This document shows, piece by piece, positions 1-9,355 of a stretch of DNA of 64,000 bases. Source of the DNA: an uncultured Eubacteriales bacterium (GTDB lineage Bacteria > Bacillota > Clostridia > Oscillospirales > Acutalibacteraceae). Numbering within the stretch: the first letter of the stretch is position 1; every line of letters begins with the position of its first letter. Where the stretch lies: contig CAKSTF010000003.1 of assembly GCA_934491515.1 (NCBI GenBank), positions 1 to 64,000 of the forward strand, read 5' to 3'. The notes under the pieces are model-generated. The model was not told the DNA's origin and searched no databases. It was given only the letters and a program-made list of their open reading frames with translations. The translations under genes were made by a program, and so were the position numbers.

Positions 1-1
1 T

Positions 2-3000
2 TTTATCTTCGTCTTTGTCTCTTGCTGCGCCCACAATGGCCTTAAGTGCACTGTTCAAAACAATGTTGCATATAACGGAACGTATCGTTCTGGTTATAAA
101 CTTAACGTCACCTGTAGAAGCTGCGTACGAAAGCATATTGATTGTAGTAGTAGGCTCGGACATAAAAGAAGTTGCCATTTGCATAGCCAAACTTTCGGAA
201 CGCATATTCTCGGATCTTGAAAGCGTGGAATCATACACCTGCGTATAGTCCAAAACGTCCCTGCACCGTTTTGCCGCTTCTTGATATAACGCTTCTCCCG
301 ACAGCCCCGTTGTGTCCTTAGTCCACGCTTTGGCAGCCGCCCAAATATGTGCCCATGTAATTTCGTCGGCTTTATTTGCAAGGTAACCGCCTACGTCGTC
401 TATTTTGTCAACTGCTTTTTTGACTTTTGACTTCCCAAGCACTTCACCGCCCAACAATATATCGGTGGTGGATTTTCCATAACCCATGCTGAACCCGCCG
501 TATTCCTTAAGTTGAGCAATAGGCACATAACGTTTCATTTCTTCGTAATTGCGCTCCGGGCTTACCCCAGTTTCCACAAAATACTTGTCCGGTATGTAAG
601 CGGTTGCTCTGGCAATCGCAGAACTTTGCTGAACAGCAACGGAAGCATTTGCAATAACTGCATTCTTTTTGAATAGGCTCACAAGGCTATGCTGCAGGTC
701 GGTACCGTATTGACGTGCGCCACCGTTCATGTCTTCGAGGAACTTTTGAATATAATTTTGGGCTCCCTTGCCGAACACACGGCTTAATTCGGTTTTAATA
801 CTGTCGCCGCTGCCGGAATCGGTCGGAAAATGTTTATAGTTGAAAACGCGCTCCATATTGTCAAGCGATACCGCAAAGGCATAGTATTCAAGCATTTCGT
901 TAACATGATTCGCTGCCGTTTCTGAAAAATCACCTATAACCACAGGGTTGTTTGCTTTTTCCACCGTGCTTTTTGTAAATGAAGCATTTTTCTTCTTGGA
1001 ACTCGGCTTGTACCCGGTAGAGGTTTCAAGATAATCCTCCGCAGACTTGTACGGGAAATAATAGTTCTCGCCAAACTTGCGATATCCGTAAAGTGCTTCG
1101 GATGTCTCATTTCCTAAAGCCGCCATATCTATGGATAGGAACTCTACCATACTGTCAATATAGGCTTTTTGTTCGTCTGTTAAAAACGATGCTATTTTTG
1201 CTATATCATCGGCTTTTAGTTGTATCGCGCTGCCAATCCATTGACGATATTCTTTGCTTTTGAGCGCTTTGCGACGATTTATGTCGTCTTTAAGTACTAC
1301 GCCGCCTTGTGATATATGATGTGCGTCCTGGGATTTATTTGCGCTTTCGCGTTTCCACGTGGCATATATTGTCATTGCCTCTTCAACACTTACGTCGAGC
1401 GTTTTCCCCGAAACCGTCTTGAAGTTTAACCTGCGGTCTTCCCAGGCGTTATAATTATTTTCTTCCCTTATTTCTTTAATGCGGTCAGCCGCTTTTTTGA
1501 GTTCTACAGTAAAGTTGTCCTGAGCGTCGCGAATATCCTGGTACAAATCCCAAAAAGCGCTTCCGAGGGTTTTAAAGAAATATATCGGTTTCAAGTTTTT
1601 TATGCCCAACGTATCAAAAACTTTATTTTCCTTCCACAAACTTCGGTTTTTCTTTGTGGATAGATCTTCAAAGATTTTATTGCCGATATCTTGAATATTC
1701 TGTTTTTTGCCCTGCACGAAAAGTTGATTTTCATTGTTCACAACGTGGTTCAAATACTCTACTATTTTGCGAACTTTAAGCGCTTCCTCGTTGGTAAGTT
1801 GTCGGAAGGTTTTCCCGGAAATGGTGCTTTCCAACTCGTTAAGCAGACTTTTAATCTCATAATCATATCTGCCCAAAAGCGGCTCGCCTGTTTTTTGGTC
1901 TGTCATTTTGGAATACAAATTTGAGATATATGCCAAGTCTTTTTCGTTAAACATACTTTTGTTACTCTCGGAAAAAATACGGCATATTTCCGCTGCTGCG
2001 CTTTTAAGATTTTCGGGAACGTGCTTTGCGTTAGAGTTTGCACGTAATTTTGATTCAAGGCTTTTTACTGTGCGGCGGATTGCCTCAACGTTTTTCCGCT
2101 TATCCTGCCGTTCCTCACGTGCCTTGACTTCTCTTTCGTAACGTTCTTTTTGCTTGGCATTTTCTTTAACCTGGTGTTCGTATTTTCTTTGTATCGCCTT
2201 CTTTTCTTTTTGTACTTCCTTGACCGCTTGTTTTCCCTCTTTGCGCACTTCCTCTACTCTGCGATTTTCGGCACGCTTGCCGGTGTTTTCAAGCGCTTCC
2301 TGCAACTCGGCTCCGACCTCAACCCCGTAATAGTTTAACATTTCGTCATACTCGGAATCTTCAACGGTATCCATTGCGTTTTGGGCGTCCTCATAACGCT
2401 TTTTAAGTTGTTCTATGGGAGAATTTTCAACGTCGTCAAAGTCTACAAGGTTCTCTTGTGCAGAGGTTGTAAGTTCATAAATAGTATCAATAGAGGAGTA
2501 GTTTCCGTAGTTATCAATAACAAGACCGTACTTTTGCGCTGCTCTTTTAAAAGCAGCGGCAGTATCTGTCTTTTCGCCCTTTTCGGCAAGATAACGTTTT
2601 GCGTCCTCCTCGCTTATTACAAACTTAATGCCGGTGCTGCGTTTAAGACTGCGCAGCGTGTCGCCGCTGTAGTCTATATCGCTCATATCCTCGTAATAAA
2701 CGCGTACCGTCTGCCCTTTAAGGCTTTTAAGGTATTCCTGCGCCCAGTCCTGCCGTCTTTCTTTAAAGTTTTCGGCAAGGTATCTGCCAAGTTCCATTGA
2801 CTTACGCTGCGCTTCGGCATAATCAAACTTGTTATAAAGTTTAACTATTTCTTTAAGCCTTTCAGTAACCTCGGTCACATCGGCGTTTGTGTCATATTTC
2901 CTTATAAGCCTCTTTGCATACTCTTCCGTATTGTACCGCAGCAGGTTCATCGGCGAACCTACGGAATAACGGATATCGTTATTGTTGATATCAAACGTGC

Positions 3001-6000
3001 CGATATTATCAGTAGCAGATTTAACCTGATTTGAACTGAACGCCACCCACTCAATTCCGTCGTGAACGCCATCATAACCCAATTCGGATAAAATATCGCT
3101 CGTTTTAAGGTTATTTGTTTCGGCTGCCTCAGCAAGGTAATTAAATACTTTAGTTGCAGATTGCAATGCACTAATCACATGTGGACGATATGTATTATAT
3201 CTGTCCACATGATACGGTTTAAAATACTTATCGTATATTTGGTTTGCCTGGCTTTCTGTTAAATTCATCTCAAACGGATGCTTAATAGAAGCGTACAACT
3301 GCATTACCTTATCTCCGGCATAAGAAAATTCATTTTTACTTGCCGACAGATATATCCCGTCACCGTGCGTTTTGCCTTGATTTTTTCCGGACTTTTCAAT
3401 GTCAAAAATTGTAAAGTCCGCATTTGTTCTGTGATACAGTATTTTCGGCGTTCCGTCTTTGTTAACAACCTTTGATTTACCAAACCACCGTTTAAACTGT
3501 ACCGTTTCGGTTGCATCGTTAAACTTTATATTGACTTTTGATAAATTACTGCGTATACTATTAACGAAGCCATCTTGAGGCAGAACTCCGGGCAATTGGA
3601 GCCCGGCCTTCTGTAGTAAAGAAACGGCTTCTTTTTTATTCCAATAAAACAGTTCGTTTTTGCCATTTATTGTATTTTCAACAACCGTTTTTAATTGACT
3701 AATAGCATTTCTTTTTGCAAACAGGGTAGTCAAGGCATTGCTGTCAATAATTATATTGTTATGGCGTCCTCTTCCGTCAACCTCGACCGCAGTTATAACC
3801 TTTTTATTATTATGTTCTATTTCAAGTATAACAACTACTCTGTCCGGTCGCGTTTGCGATTGCATAATTGCAACAGGCTTCTTAATCGCATTTGGTAAAT
3901 CTTTAAGCATTGCTTCGCCAATAGAATGGTCAACATCTTTTGTGCCGTTTAAAGCAAAATCAACATGTGTTTGAGTTATCGTAACCGGCAATGCATTAAG
4001 GCCTACTTTTTGCCATATTATGGGGGTCTTGCTAACGATTAAAGCGTCCCTTTTAGGAATTTTTCCATTTTTGAAATCGTCAACCTGCTGCGGAAATGAT
4101 TTTGTATAATCATATTTGTCCGTTGCTATGGAACCCCGTCTGTTACTGTCGGTGTCATTAGAAGCTGAAGATGTCGGAGAACCGACTGAAAATTTTTCCT
4201 TGACATTTTCGGAAATACTGGATACACTATTATTAGAATCAGTGTTGGATTCGCCGACCGGCAATTGGAGCCCAGTACGCTTTTCCCATTCACTGATTCT
4301 TTTTTTGTTATTATCCAAATATAATATTTCCGATTTTTTTATAAAATTATCTGCTTTATCTTTTCCGTATGCACTTGCCAATTTGATTTCATCAAGTTGC
4401 AATCCGCGCCTATCTTTTGGGGATAATTCAAGAACCGCAAGTATCGGTTTACCTTTTGCATATACTTCTCCAAACATTGTGATTCTGCTGTCACTGCTTT
4501 TCGAGCGCATAACAACTATTGGGCTTTCCAATATGTTAGGAACTTGTTTAATTATGCTGTCAGTCATTTCCGGATGTACTGATTTGATTTTTATTATTTT
4601 AGATGCGTCCCACGTGATTGTTCTGTCATCTATACCCAAACTTTTCAAGACCTCGGATGTTGTACCTATTTTAAAGGTTTTTCTTGGGTCTTTTTTATCC
4701 CAACTATCATATTCTTTTGTGAATTCCGGATTGACATGCCACCTTTCACCGCCCTGGGCGGCATTTTTTATATCCCTGCTTCTGTATACCCTTTCAAGGT
4801 AATCCTGTGCATACTGCAAGTCTTCTACAAGCGTAAGGTTTTTCGGGTTGCCCTTAAGTTTTGCTATAAGGTCTTTTATCCACTGTATAAAGCGTTTTAT
4901 TATGTTGCCCTGTCCCTTTTCGCCCATTTCGTAAAGCGCTTCCATGGAAAAATCGTTGTCAATCTCTATATCGGTGCCGTTTACAAGCGCTTCCGCTACC
5001 TGCTCGTAATTTTCATGGAAAAGAACAACTCCCACGTAGTCCGCCACTATTTCACGTTCGGCAAGCCTGCGCTGCTCTTCGGTGCTGTATTTACCGTATT
5101 TTTCTGCATAACGCTTTGTATAGAAATTTACAAGCGCTTCAAAGTCGTTGCCGTCTGTAACGTCTACACCGTTTTTTGACAGTACAGCGGACATAAACTT
5201 TTTAAAACTTGCGCTGTCGTTAAACAGCCATTCTTTATACCCTTCGTATTCCTTGCGGAGTTCAAGCAAATGTACAACCTCGTGCTTGAAAAGGTAAGAG
5301 TAACTTTCGGCAAGCGTTACGTTGGTGTTAAAGTGTACAATACCTTTACTGTCAACATACGATTCACCTAATGGCACTTTATCGCTGAAGACAACGCCGT
5401 TTACGCTCCTTAGTACCTTTGCGGTTTCCTCTATCTGCGTTTGCGCTATGGTATTTGCCCTTCCGCCCACGGCCTCGATTATGGCGTTTTGAGTCGCCCT
5501 TTTCATATCCGCACTGCCGGCTATTTCCCTGTTTGAAGGCTCGCGGAAACCTAAATCGCGTTCTTCGGCAGAACCTCTGAACTCGTCCAAAGCGGCGGCA
5601 ACATTATCCCAATTCTTGAAAACATCGCCGTAATTTTCCTTTGCGATATTTTCATCAAAACAATATGCCTGGTAAAGATAGCAAAGTAATTCTTCAATGA
5701 GTGCACTTTCGTCCTTTGTTCCGTTCAGTTCCTCAATGTTATCGAATATTTCGTTTGCCTTTTCCCCGTTAAAGTCTATTTCGCTGAATACTTTGTCGTA
5801 AAGTTCAACAGCGCTTTCTTTACCCATAGCCAAAGCGGCGTGTATCTTTTCGTGGTCTATTGCCTGGTCTACGTTTTCGCCTACGTCCTCGGAAATATAT
5901 ATTTTACCTGTTTTCCTGTCGGTAACCGCATACGGGTGTACGGTTGTAACGTCGCCGTTATTTGTCTCTATAACACCGGAGCACAAGGTTACGTCGTAAC

Positions 6001-8617
6001 CCTGTGCTCTCATACTTTCCGCTTTTTCGTTAAGCGTTACATTATTACCGCTGCTTTCTTCGTAAGCAACTTCGTTATTGTCGCTCAGGTGAACCTGTCG
6101 CCCTCCAGCAGTTTTTTTCTGAACTCTTCGAACGAAAGATTCTCGAGTTTCTTTTTGCGTTCTTCTATTCGTTTCTTCTGCTCCTCCGGAGGGCGCTTTT
6201 TCGGCTTGTGTGCCATAAATTCCTGAAATGTCAACGGAAGTCCCGGCTTCATCACTAACTACCTCGCTTTCACTGGTATTTGTTGTACTTAATATACCAT
6301 TTTCATCATTTGTTTTCAAGTCTGTTTTTGCGCTGCTCTTTGTTTCGCCGCTTGTTAAGCGTTCTTCTTTTTGCGCCCGCTGCGCTTCGGTTTTGGAAAC
6401 ACTGATGACAGCATTTGCCAGTCCCCTAAACATTGTATCTTCGTCTATGCCGAAGTTTTGGGAAATTTCAATGTATCGCGGTACTATTATTCCGTTAACT
6501 ATAGCAGGGCTGTCTTTAAATGTTTTAACAAGTTCGTTAAACTGTTCGGTAACACCTTCTGCGCTGACCTGCGTACTAAGCGCTGTGTTCACGTCGCTCA
6601 GCATGTGCTGATATACCGTACCTACATATTGGGGATTATATCGGTTTATGCTGTCAATATTATCCCTTATTGATATGTTTTCCGTCTTCTTTGCGTAATC
6701 GGTAACAATACTTAGGTATTTATTATCTATTACCCACTGCCCGACATCTTTAAGCACTGCATTGCTTTTCGAGTTTACAATAGCGTCAACGGTATACTGG
6801 CCCCCGCCTAAAACAGCGCCGCCCAAAACGCCCATTTCAACTTCAAAGGCCGTGTTTTTAAGAAAATCAAGTGCGTAACTTTCGTCAAATTCCGGCAAAG
6901 ATTTCGTTTTGTTTTTATCAAGAATATCACGCGCGCGGGAAGATGACTCACTTACAATGCCCTGCCAAAGTTCTTCTGCGCCTTCTCCGCCTGAACTTTT
7001 TAATAATTCCCGCCATATATCTTTAGTGCTGGTAGCACCTCTGAGGTTTTGGGGCAATGTTTCAATACCGCCGCCCACTTCAATCATAGCATTGATTAAA
7101 GAAGCCGACATATTAAACGCAAGTGCTGCGCCGGGGCTTGCCCCCTCGCGAATAGCGTCATAATAATCGGTTCCTGCAGTAGTGACAAATGAAGTCCAGA
7201 ACATAGGATTTTTGGCGAGCGCCTGCAGCGAGCTGCCTATCGCGTATCCTATTCCGCCTTTTGCCGCCGCAATGGCGGCAGCCCCTAATGCGGGCGCTGC
7301 GGTCACACCGGATAATGCGCCCGCTACAATTAGATTCGGCAAATTGTGTATAAAATTTGTTATAAGATTGCCGGATATGTTTTTCTTATCACCCACGGCA
7401 AAAGCGTAATATGCGTTTTTTTCTGCCGAAGGGGTGCGCAGTTCGTGTGTATAGTCGCTTATATCTAAAAAATCTGCAACTTTGCCTGCTGCCTTTCCTA
7501 TTGCCGAATCGGGGAAAAGACCGTTTATGATTTTAGGAATTACAGTTAAATTAAAACTTGCAAAATCGCCGAGACCTGTAACAAACGAATCTATGCCGTT
7601 GTCTATAGCCGAATCGACCAAGCGTATGTATGTTGCGGCGTCCTTAGTTTGACCCTGCGCCGCTTTTATGAGTTCTTTCTCTTTTTTCAGTTCTTCAAGC
7701 GACATATTTTGAAGTTCCAAAGAAATATCAGATGATTTTGACTGAGCATAAGCGGACGCACTGCCGGAAGATCCGTTTGCGCTTTTGGCGGTGATGAGCG
7801 TTTTTACATCGGCAAGCCGCTTTTTAAGTTCTTCTTCATTATACTGGAGAGCATAATACTTAGCAGCCGCCTGCGTATAATTATCTCTTGCCGCATTTTC
7901 CTTGTCTGCCTGGTCGTCATAACCTATAATTCCTTGCGCTACACGCTCAGCATGGTCAAAAACATTTCCGCTTGTTAAATCCTTATATTTTTTCCGTGCT
8001 TCTTCCATTTCGGTTTTTGCCGCCGGAATTGATGATTCTCTTTCTTTATTTACTTCCTGGGCAAACTTACTGTTCGGCGATTTTTTAAGTGCTTGACCGG
8101 CTATTGTGTTCATAATACCTTCGTACTGCGCTATTTCACTTGTGTGCAGTTCGGGATTTTCCAACATTGCTTTTGCTTCCGCATACTGCGCCGCCGTGTC
8201 ATAATCTATACCCATGTAATCCTTAACGTAACTTGCCAAGGGGTTATAAGACCTGCCTTTTGGGGTCGAAGATAAAATGTCGAATTTTTCGTTAAGTCCG
8301 TCAAGCGATTTTAAAACTTCGTTATAATTTTCGTCAGATATAGAAGAATCGTATTTTTTAAGATTTTCTAATGCGTTCCTGTAATTGGATACCTTTATTT
8401 TATATGCTTTCTTTTCACCTTCAGAAAGTCCGGAATCCTTGTAATCATACAAAGGCTGAAGATCTATAGCGTTAAGTTCGCTCCTATACTTACTGGTTTT
8501 CATTGCCTTTAGAACATCGGAAGCAGACATATTTCCCCCGTTCGCGTCATACCCCGCATTAGTGTACGAAGAACCGTATCTTCTTTTTTTGTTTAAAATG
8601 TCTGTAGCGTTTCCCAT
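2..8617 (-). CDS. Giant phage polyvalent protein (zincin-like, MuF-C-like x2, ART domains), partial
   Basis: An open frame from ATG 8617 runs without a stop to the window edge, so at least 2,872 residues are encoded and the C-terminus is missing. A hydrophobic, Gly/Ala-rich stretch lies near residues 420-460. HEKIH at 922-926 and HEVVH at 1112-1116 are two zincin-type HExxH motifs. Two MuF-C-like (barnase/EndoU-type nuclease) regions lie at about 1314-1452 and 1505-1675, each closing with GLQLP. An ADP-ribosyltransferase-like region of polyvalent proteins starts at about 1710; it has the typical WFGKSKVV...YHRT (His1729) and GIYLSAS segments. The remainder to residue 2872 is mostly charged and helical, like large polyvalent-protein-associated domains. 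Such proteins are thought to be packaged and ejected with phage DNA to disarm host functions. Domain names come from remembered family patterns; none was tested by search. Confidence 0.9.
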   Translation of the reverse strand, partial: MGNATDILNKKRRYGSSYTNAGYDANGGNMSASDVLKAMKTSKYRSELNAIDLQPLYDYKDSGLSEGEKKAYKIKVSNYRNALENLKKYDSSISDENYNEVLKSLDGLNEKFDILSSTPKGRSYNPLASYVKDYMGIDYDTAAQYAEAKAMLENPELHTSEIAQYEGIMNTIAGQALKKSPNSKFAQEVNKERESSIPAAKTEMEEARKKYKDLTSGNVFDHAERVAQGIIGYDDQADKENAARDNYTQAAAKYYALQYNEEELKKRLADVKTLITAKSANGSSGSASAYAQSKSSDISLELQNMSLEELKKEKELIKAAQGQTKDAATYIRLVDSAIDNGIDSFVTGLGDFASFNLTVIPKIINGLFPDSAIGKAAGKVADFLDISDYTHELRTPSAEKNAYYAFAVGDKKNISGNLITNFIHNLPNLIVAGALSGVTAAPALGAAAIAAAKGGIGYAIGSSLQALAKNPMFWTSFVTTAGTDYYDAIREGASPGAALAFNMSASLINAMIEVGGGIETLPQNLRGATSTKDIWRELLKSSGGEGAEELWQGIVSESSSRARDILDKNKTKSLPEFDESYALDFLKNTAFEVEMGVLGGAVLGGGQYTVDAIVNSKSNAVLKDVGQWVIDNKYLSIVTDYAKKTENISIRDNIDSINRYNPQYVGTVYQHMLSDVNTALSTQVSAEGVTEQFNELVKTFKDSPAIVNGIIVPRYIEISQNFGIDEDTMFRGLANAVISVSKTEAQRAQKEERLTSGETKSSAKTDLKTNDENGILSTTNTSESEVVSDEAGTSVDISGIYGTQAEKAPSGGAEETNRRTQKETRESFVRRVQKKTAGGRQVHLSDNNEVAYEESSGNNVTLNEKAESMRAQGYDVTLCSGVIETNNGDVTTVHPYAVTDRKTGKIYISEDVGENVDQAIDHEKIHAALAMGKESAVELYDKVFSEIDFNGEKANEIFDNIEELNGTKDESALIEELLCYLYQAYCFDENIAKENYGDVFKNWDNVAAALDEFRGSAEERDLGFREPSNREIAGSADMKRATQNAIIEAVGGRANTIAQTQIEETAKVLRSVNGVVFSDKVPLGESYVDSKGIVHFNTNVTLAESYSYLFKHEVVHLLELRKEYEGYKEWLFNDSASFKKFMSAVLSKNGVDVTDGNDFEALVNFYTKRYAEKYGKYSTEEQRRLAEREIVADYVGVVLFHENYEQVAEALVNGTDIEIDNDFSMEALYEMGEKGQGNIIKRFIQWIKDLIAKLKGNPKNLTLVEDLQYAQDYLERVYRSRDIKNAAQGGERWHVNPEFTKEYDSWDKKDPRKTFKIGTTSEVLKSLGIDDRTITWDASKIIKIKSVHPEMTDSIIKQVPNILESPIVVMRSKSSDSRITMFGEVYAKGKPILAVLELSPKDRRGLQLDEIKLASAYGKDKADNFIKKSEILYLDNNKKRISEWEKRTGLQLPVGESNTDSNNSVSSISENVKEKFSVGSPTSSASNDTDSNRRGSIATDKYDYTKSFPQQVDDFKNGKIPKRDALIVSKTPIIWQKVGLNALPVTITQTHVDFALNGTKDVDHSIGEAMLKDLPNAIKKPVAIMQSQTRPDRVVVILEIEHNNKKVITAVEVDGRGRHNNIIIDSNALTTLFAKRNAISQLKTVVENTINGKNELFYWNKKEAVSLLQKAGLQLPGVLPQDGFVNSIRSNLSKVNIKFNDATETVQFKRWFGKSKVVNKDGTPKILYHRTNADFTIFDIEKSGKNQGKTHGDGIYLSASKNEFSYAGDKVMQLYASIKHPFEMNLTESQANQIYDKYFKPYHVDRYNTYRPHVISALQSATKVFNYLAEAAETNNLKTSDILSELGYDGVHDGIEWVAFSSNQVKSATDNIGTFDINNNDIRYSVGSPMNLLRYNTEEYAKRLIRKYDTNADVTEVTERLKEIVKLYNKFDYAEAQRKSMELGRYLAENFKERRQDWAQEYLKSLKGQTVRVYYEDMSDIDYSGDTLRSLKRSTGIKFVISEEDAKRYLAEKGEKTDTAAAFKRAAQKYGLVIDNYGNYSSIDTIYELTTSAQENLVDFDDVENSPIEQLKKRYEDAQNAMDTVEDSEYDEMLNYYGVEVGAELQEALENTGKRAENRRVEEVRKEGKQAVKEVQKEKKAIQRKYEHQVKENAKQKERYEREVKAREERQDKRKNVEAIRRTVKSLESKLRANSNAKHVPENLKSAAAEICRIFSESNKSMFNEKDLAYISNLYSKMTDQKTGEPLLGRYDYEIKSLLNELESTISGKTFRQLTNEEALKVRKIVEYLNHVVNNENQLFVQGKKQNIQDIGNKIFEDLSTKKNRSLWKENKVFDTLGIKNLKPIYFFKTLGSAFWDLYQDIRDAQDNFTVELKKAADRIKEIREENNYNAWEDRRLNFKTVSGKTLDVSVEEAMTIYATWKRESANKSQDAHHISQGGVVLKDDINRRKALKSKEYRQWIGSAIQLKADDIAKIASFLTDEQKAYIDSMVEFLSIDMAALGNETSEALYGYRKFGENYYFPYKSAEDYLETSTGYKPSSKKKNASFTKSTVEKANNPVVIGDFSETAANHVNEMLEYYAFAVSLDNMERVFNYKHFPTDSGSGDSIKTELSRVFGKGAQNYIQKFLEDMNGGARQYGTDLQHSLVSLFKKNAVIANASVAVQQSSAIARATAYIPDKYFVETGVSPERNYEEMKRYVPIAQLKEYGGFSMGYGKSTTDILLGGEVLGKSKVKKAVDKIDDVGGYLANKADEITWAHIWAAAKAWTKDTTGLSGEALYQEAAKRCRDVLDYTQVYDSTLSRSENMRSESLAMQMATSFMSEPTTTINMLSYAASTGDVKFITRTIRSVICNIVLNSALKAIVGAARDKDEDK

Positions 8618-8629
8618 TTTGCTTTCTCC

Positions 8630-9355
8630 TTATATTCCGAGTTTATAATAAATGTCCTCTATTTGGTCGCGGCTTAAATCCATTGTATCAAGGTAGTCTG
8701 CCAATGCGTTTTCGGCATCTTCACGGGTCTTATATATCTTACCTAAAACCTTATATCCGCCGTTTCCGGTATTCCCTCTGCGTCCTCTTGTTATGGTTTC
8801 TATTCCGTCACCGAGTTCTAAAAGCGCTTTGTAATAATTTACTTCGGAATTAGCCGTAACCTTTGCCACGGCTGCCTCCTTTTCCGCGTCCGCATTATAA
8901 AGGCTTGTTGCCTGCGTGGCTGCCGTGCTTTCATAATTTTGGTTTATGTTGTTTTCGGCAGCAAGGCGGTTGTTTTCAATCTCCGTTGTACTCTTGCGGA
9001 GTGCCAGCGCCAAAGAATCCACTGCCTTTTGCAAATTGCGGTCAATATTGCCCCTCTGATTTGCGTAGGACAGTTGATTTGCCGTTATCTGCGTGCGGTT
9101 TAAGCCGCTGTCGGTAAGTCCCATACTCGCCATTGTTTCGGCAATCTGCCGTTCGTTTACGGCCTTCTGCACGGCATTGTTGCGGTATGCTTCGTCATAT
9201 TGTGCCTTTGTTTCTTTAATCTGTGAGTTATACTCTTCATTTGCATAATTCTTTTGGTTTTCATACATTTTATTTGAGGTGTCAAGCGCCTTTTGCCGTT
9301 CTGCGGCTAATTGGTCGCGCACTCTTTGTAAATATGTTTCGTATGCCTGCGGCAT
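8630..9355 (-). CDS. Coiled-coil phage virion-associated protein
   Basis: 241 residues, rich in Ala, Asn, Gln, Lys and Glu, with a long predicted coiled coil over about residues 1-175 and a short C-terminal domain containing GKIYKTREDAENAL. A central GLTDSGLNRTQ segment recurs in proteins encoded just before polyvalent proteins in clostridial phages. It lies between the 756-aa tail/stabilisation protein (adjacent at 9355) and the giant polyvalent protein (12 bp downstream), so it is probably a virion or ejected internal protein. No enzymatic motif is visible. The function is inferred from position only. Confidence 0.75.
   Translation of the reverse strand: MPQAYETYLQRVRDQLAAERQKALDTSNKMYENQKNYANEEYNSQIKETKAQYDEAYRNNAVQKAVNERQIAETMASMGLTDSGLNRTQITANQLSYANQRGNIDRNLQKAVDSLALALRKSTTEIENNRLAAENNINQNYESTAATQATSLYNADAEKEAAVAKVTANSEVNYYKALLELGDGIETITRGRRGNTGNGGYKVLGKIYKTREDAENALADYLDTMDLSRDQIEDIYYKLGI

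Noticed and set aside
4116..4802. 228-aa plus-strand frame with hydrophobic stretches opposite the polyvalent protein
   Set aside because: It lies fully within the giant minus-strand frame and has no recognisable domain or start signal.
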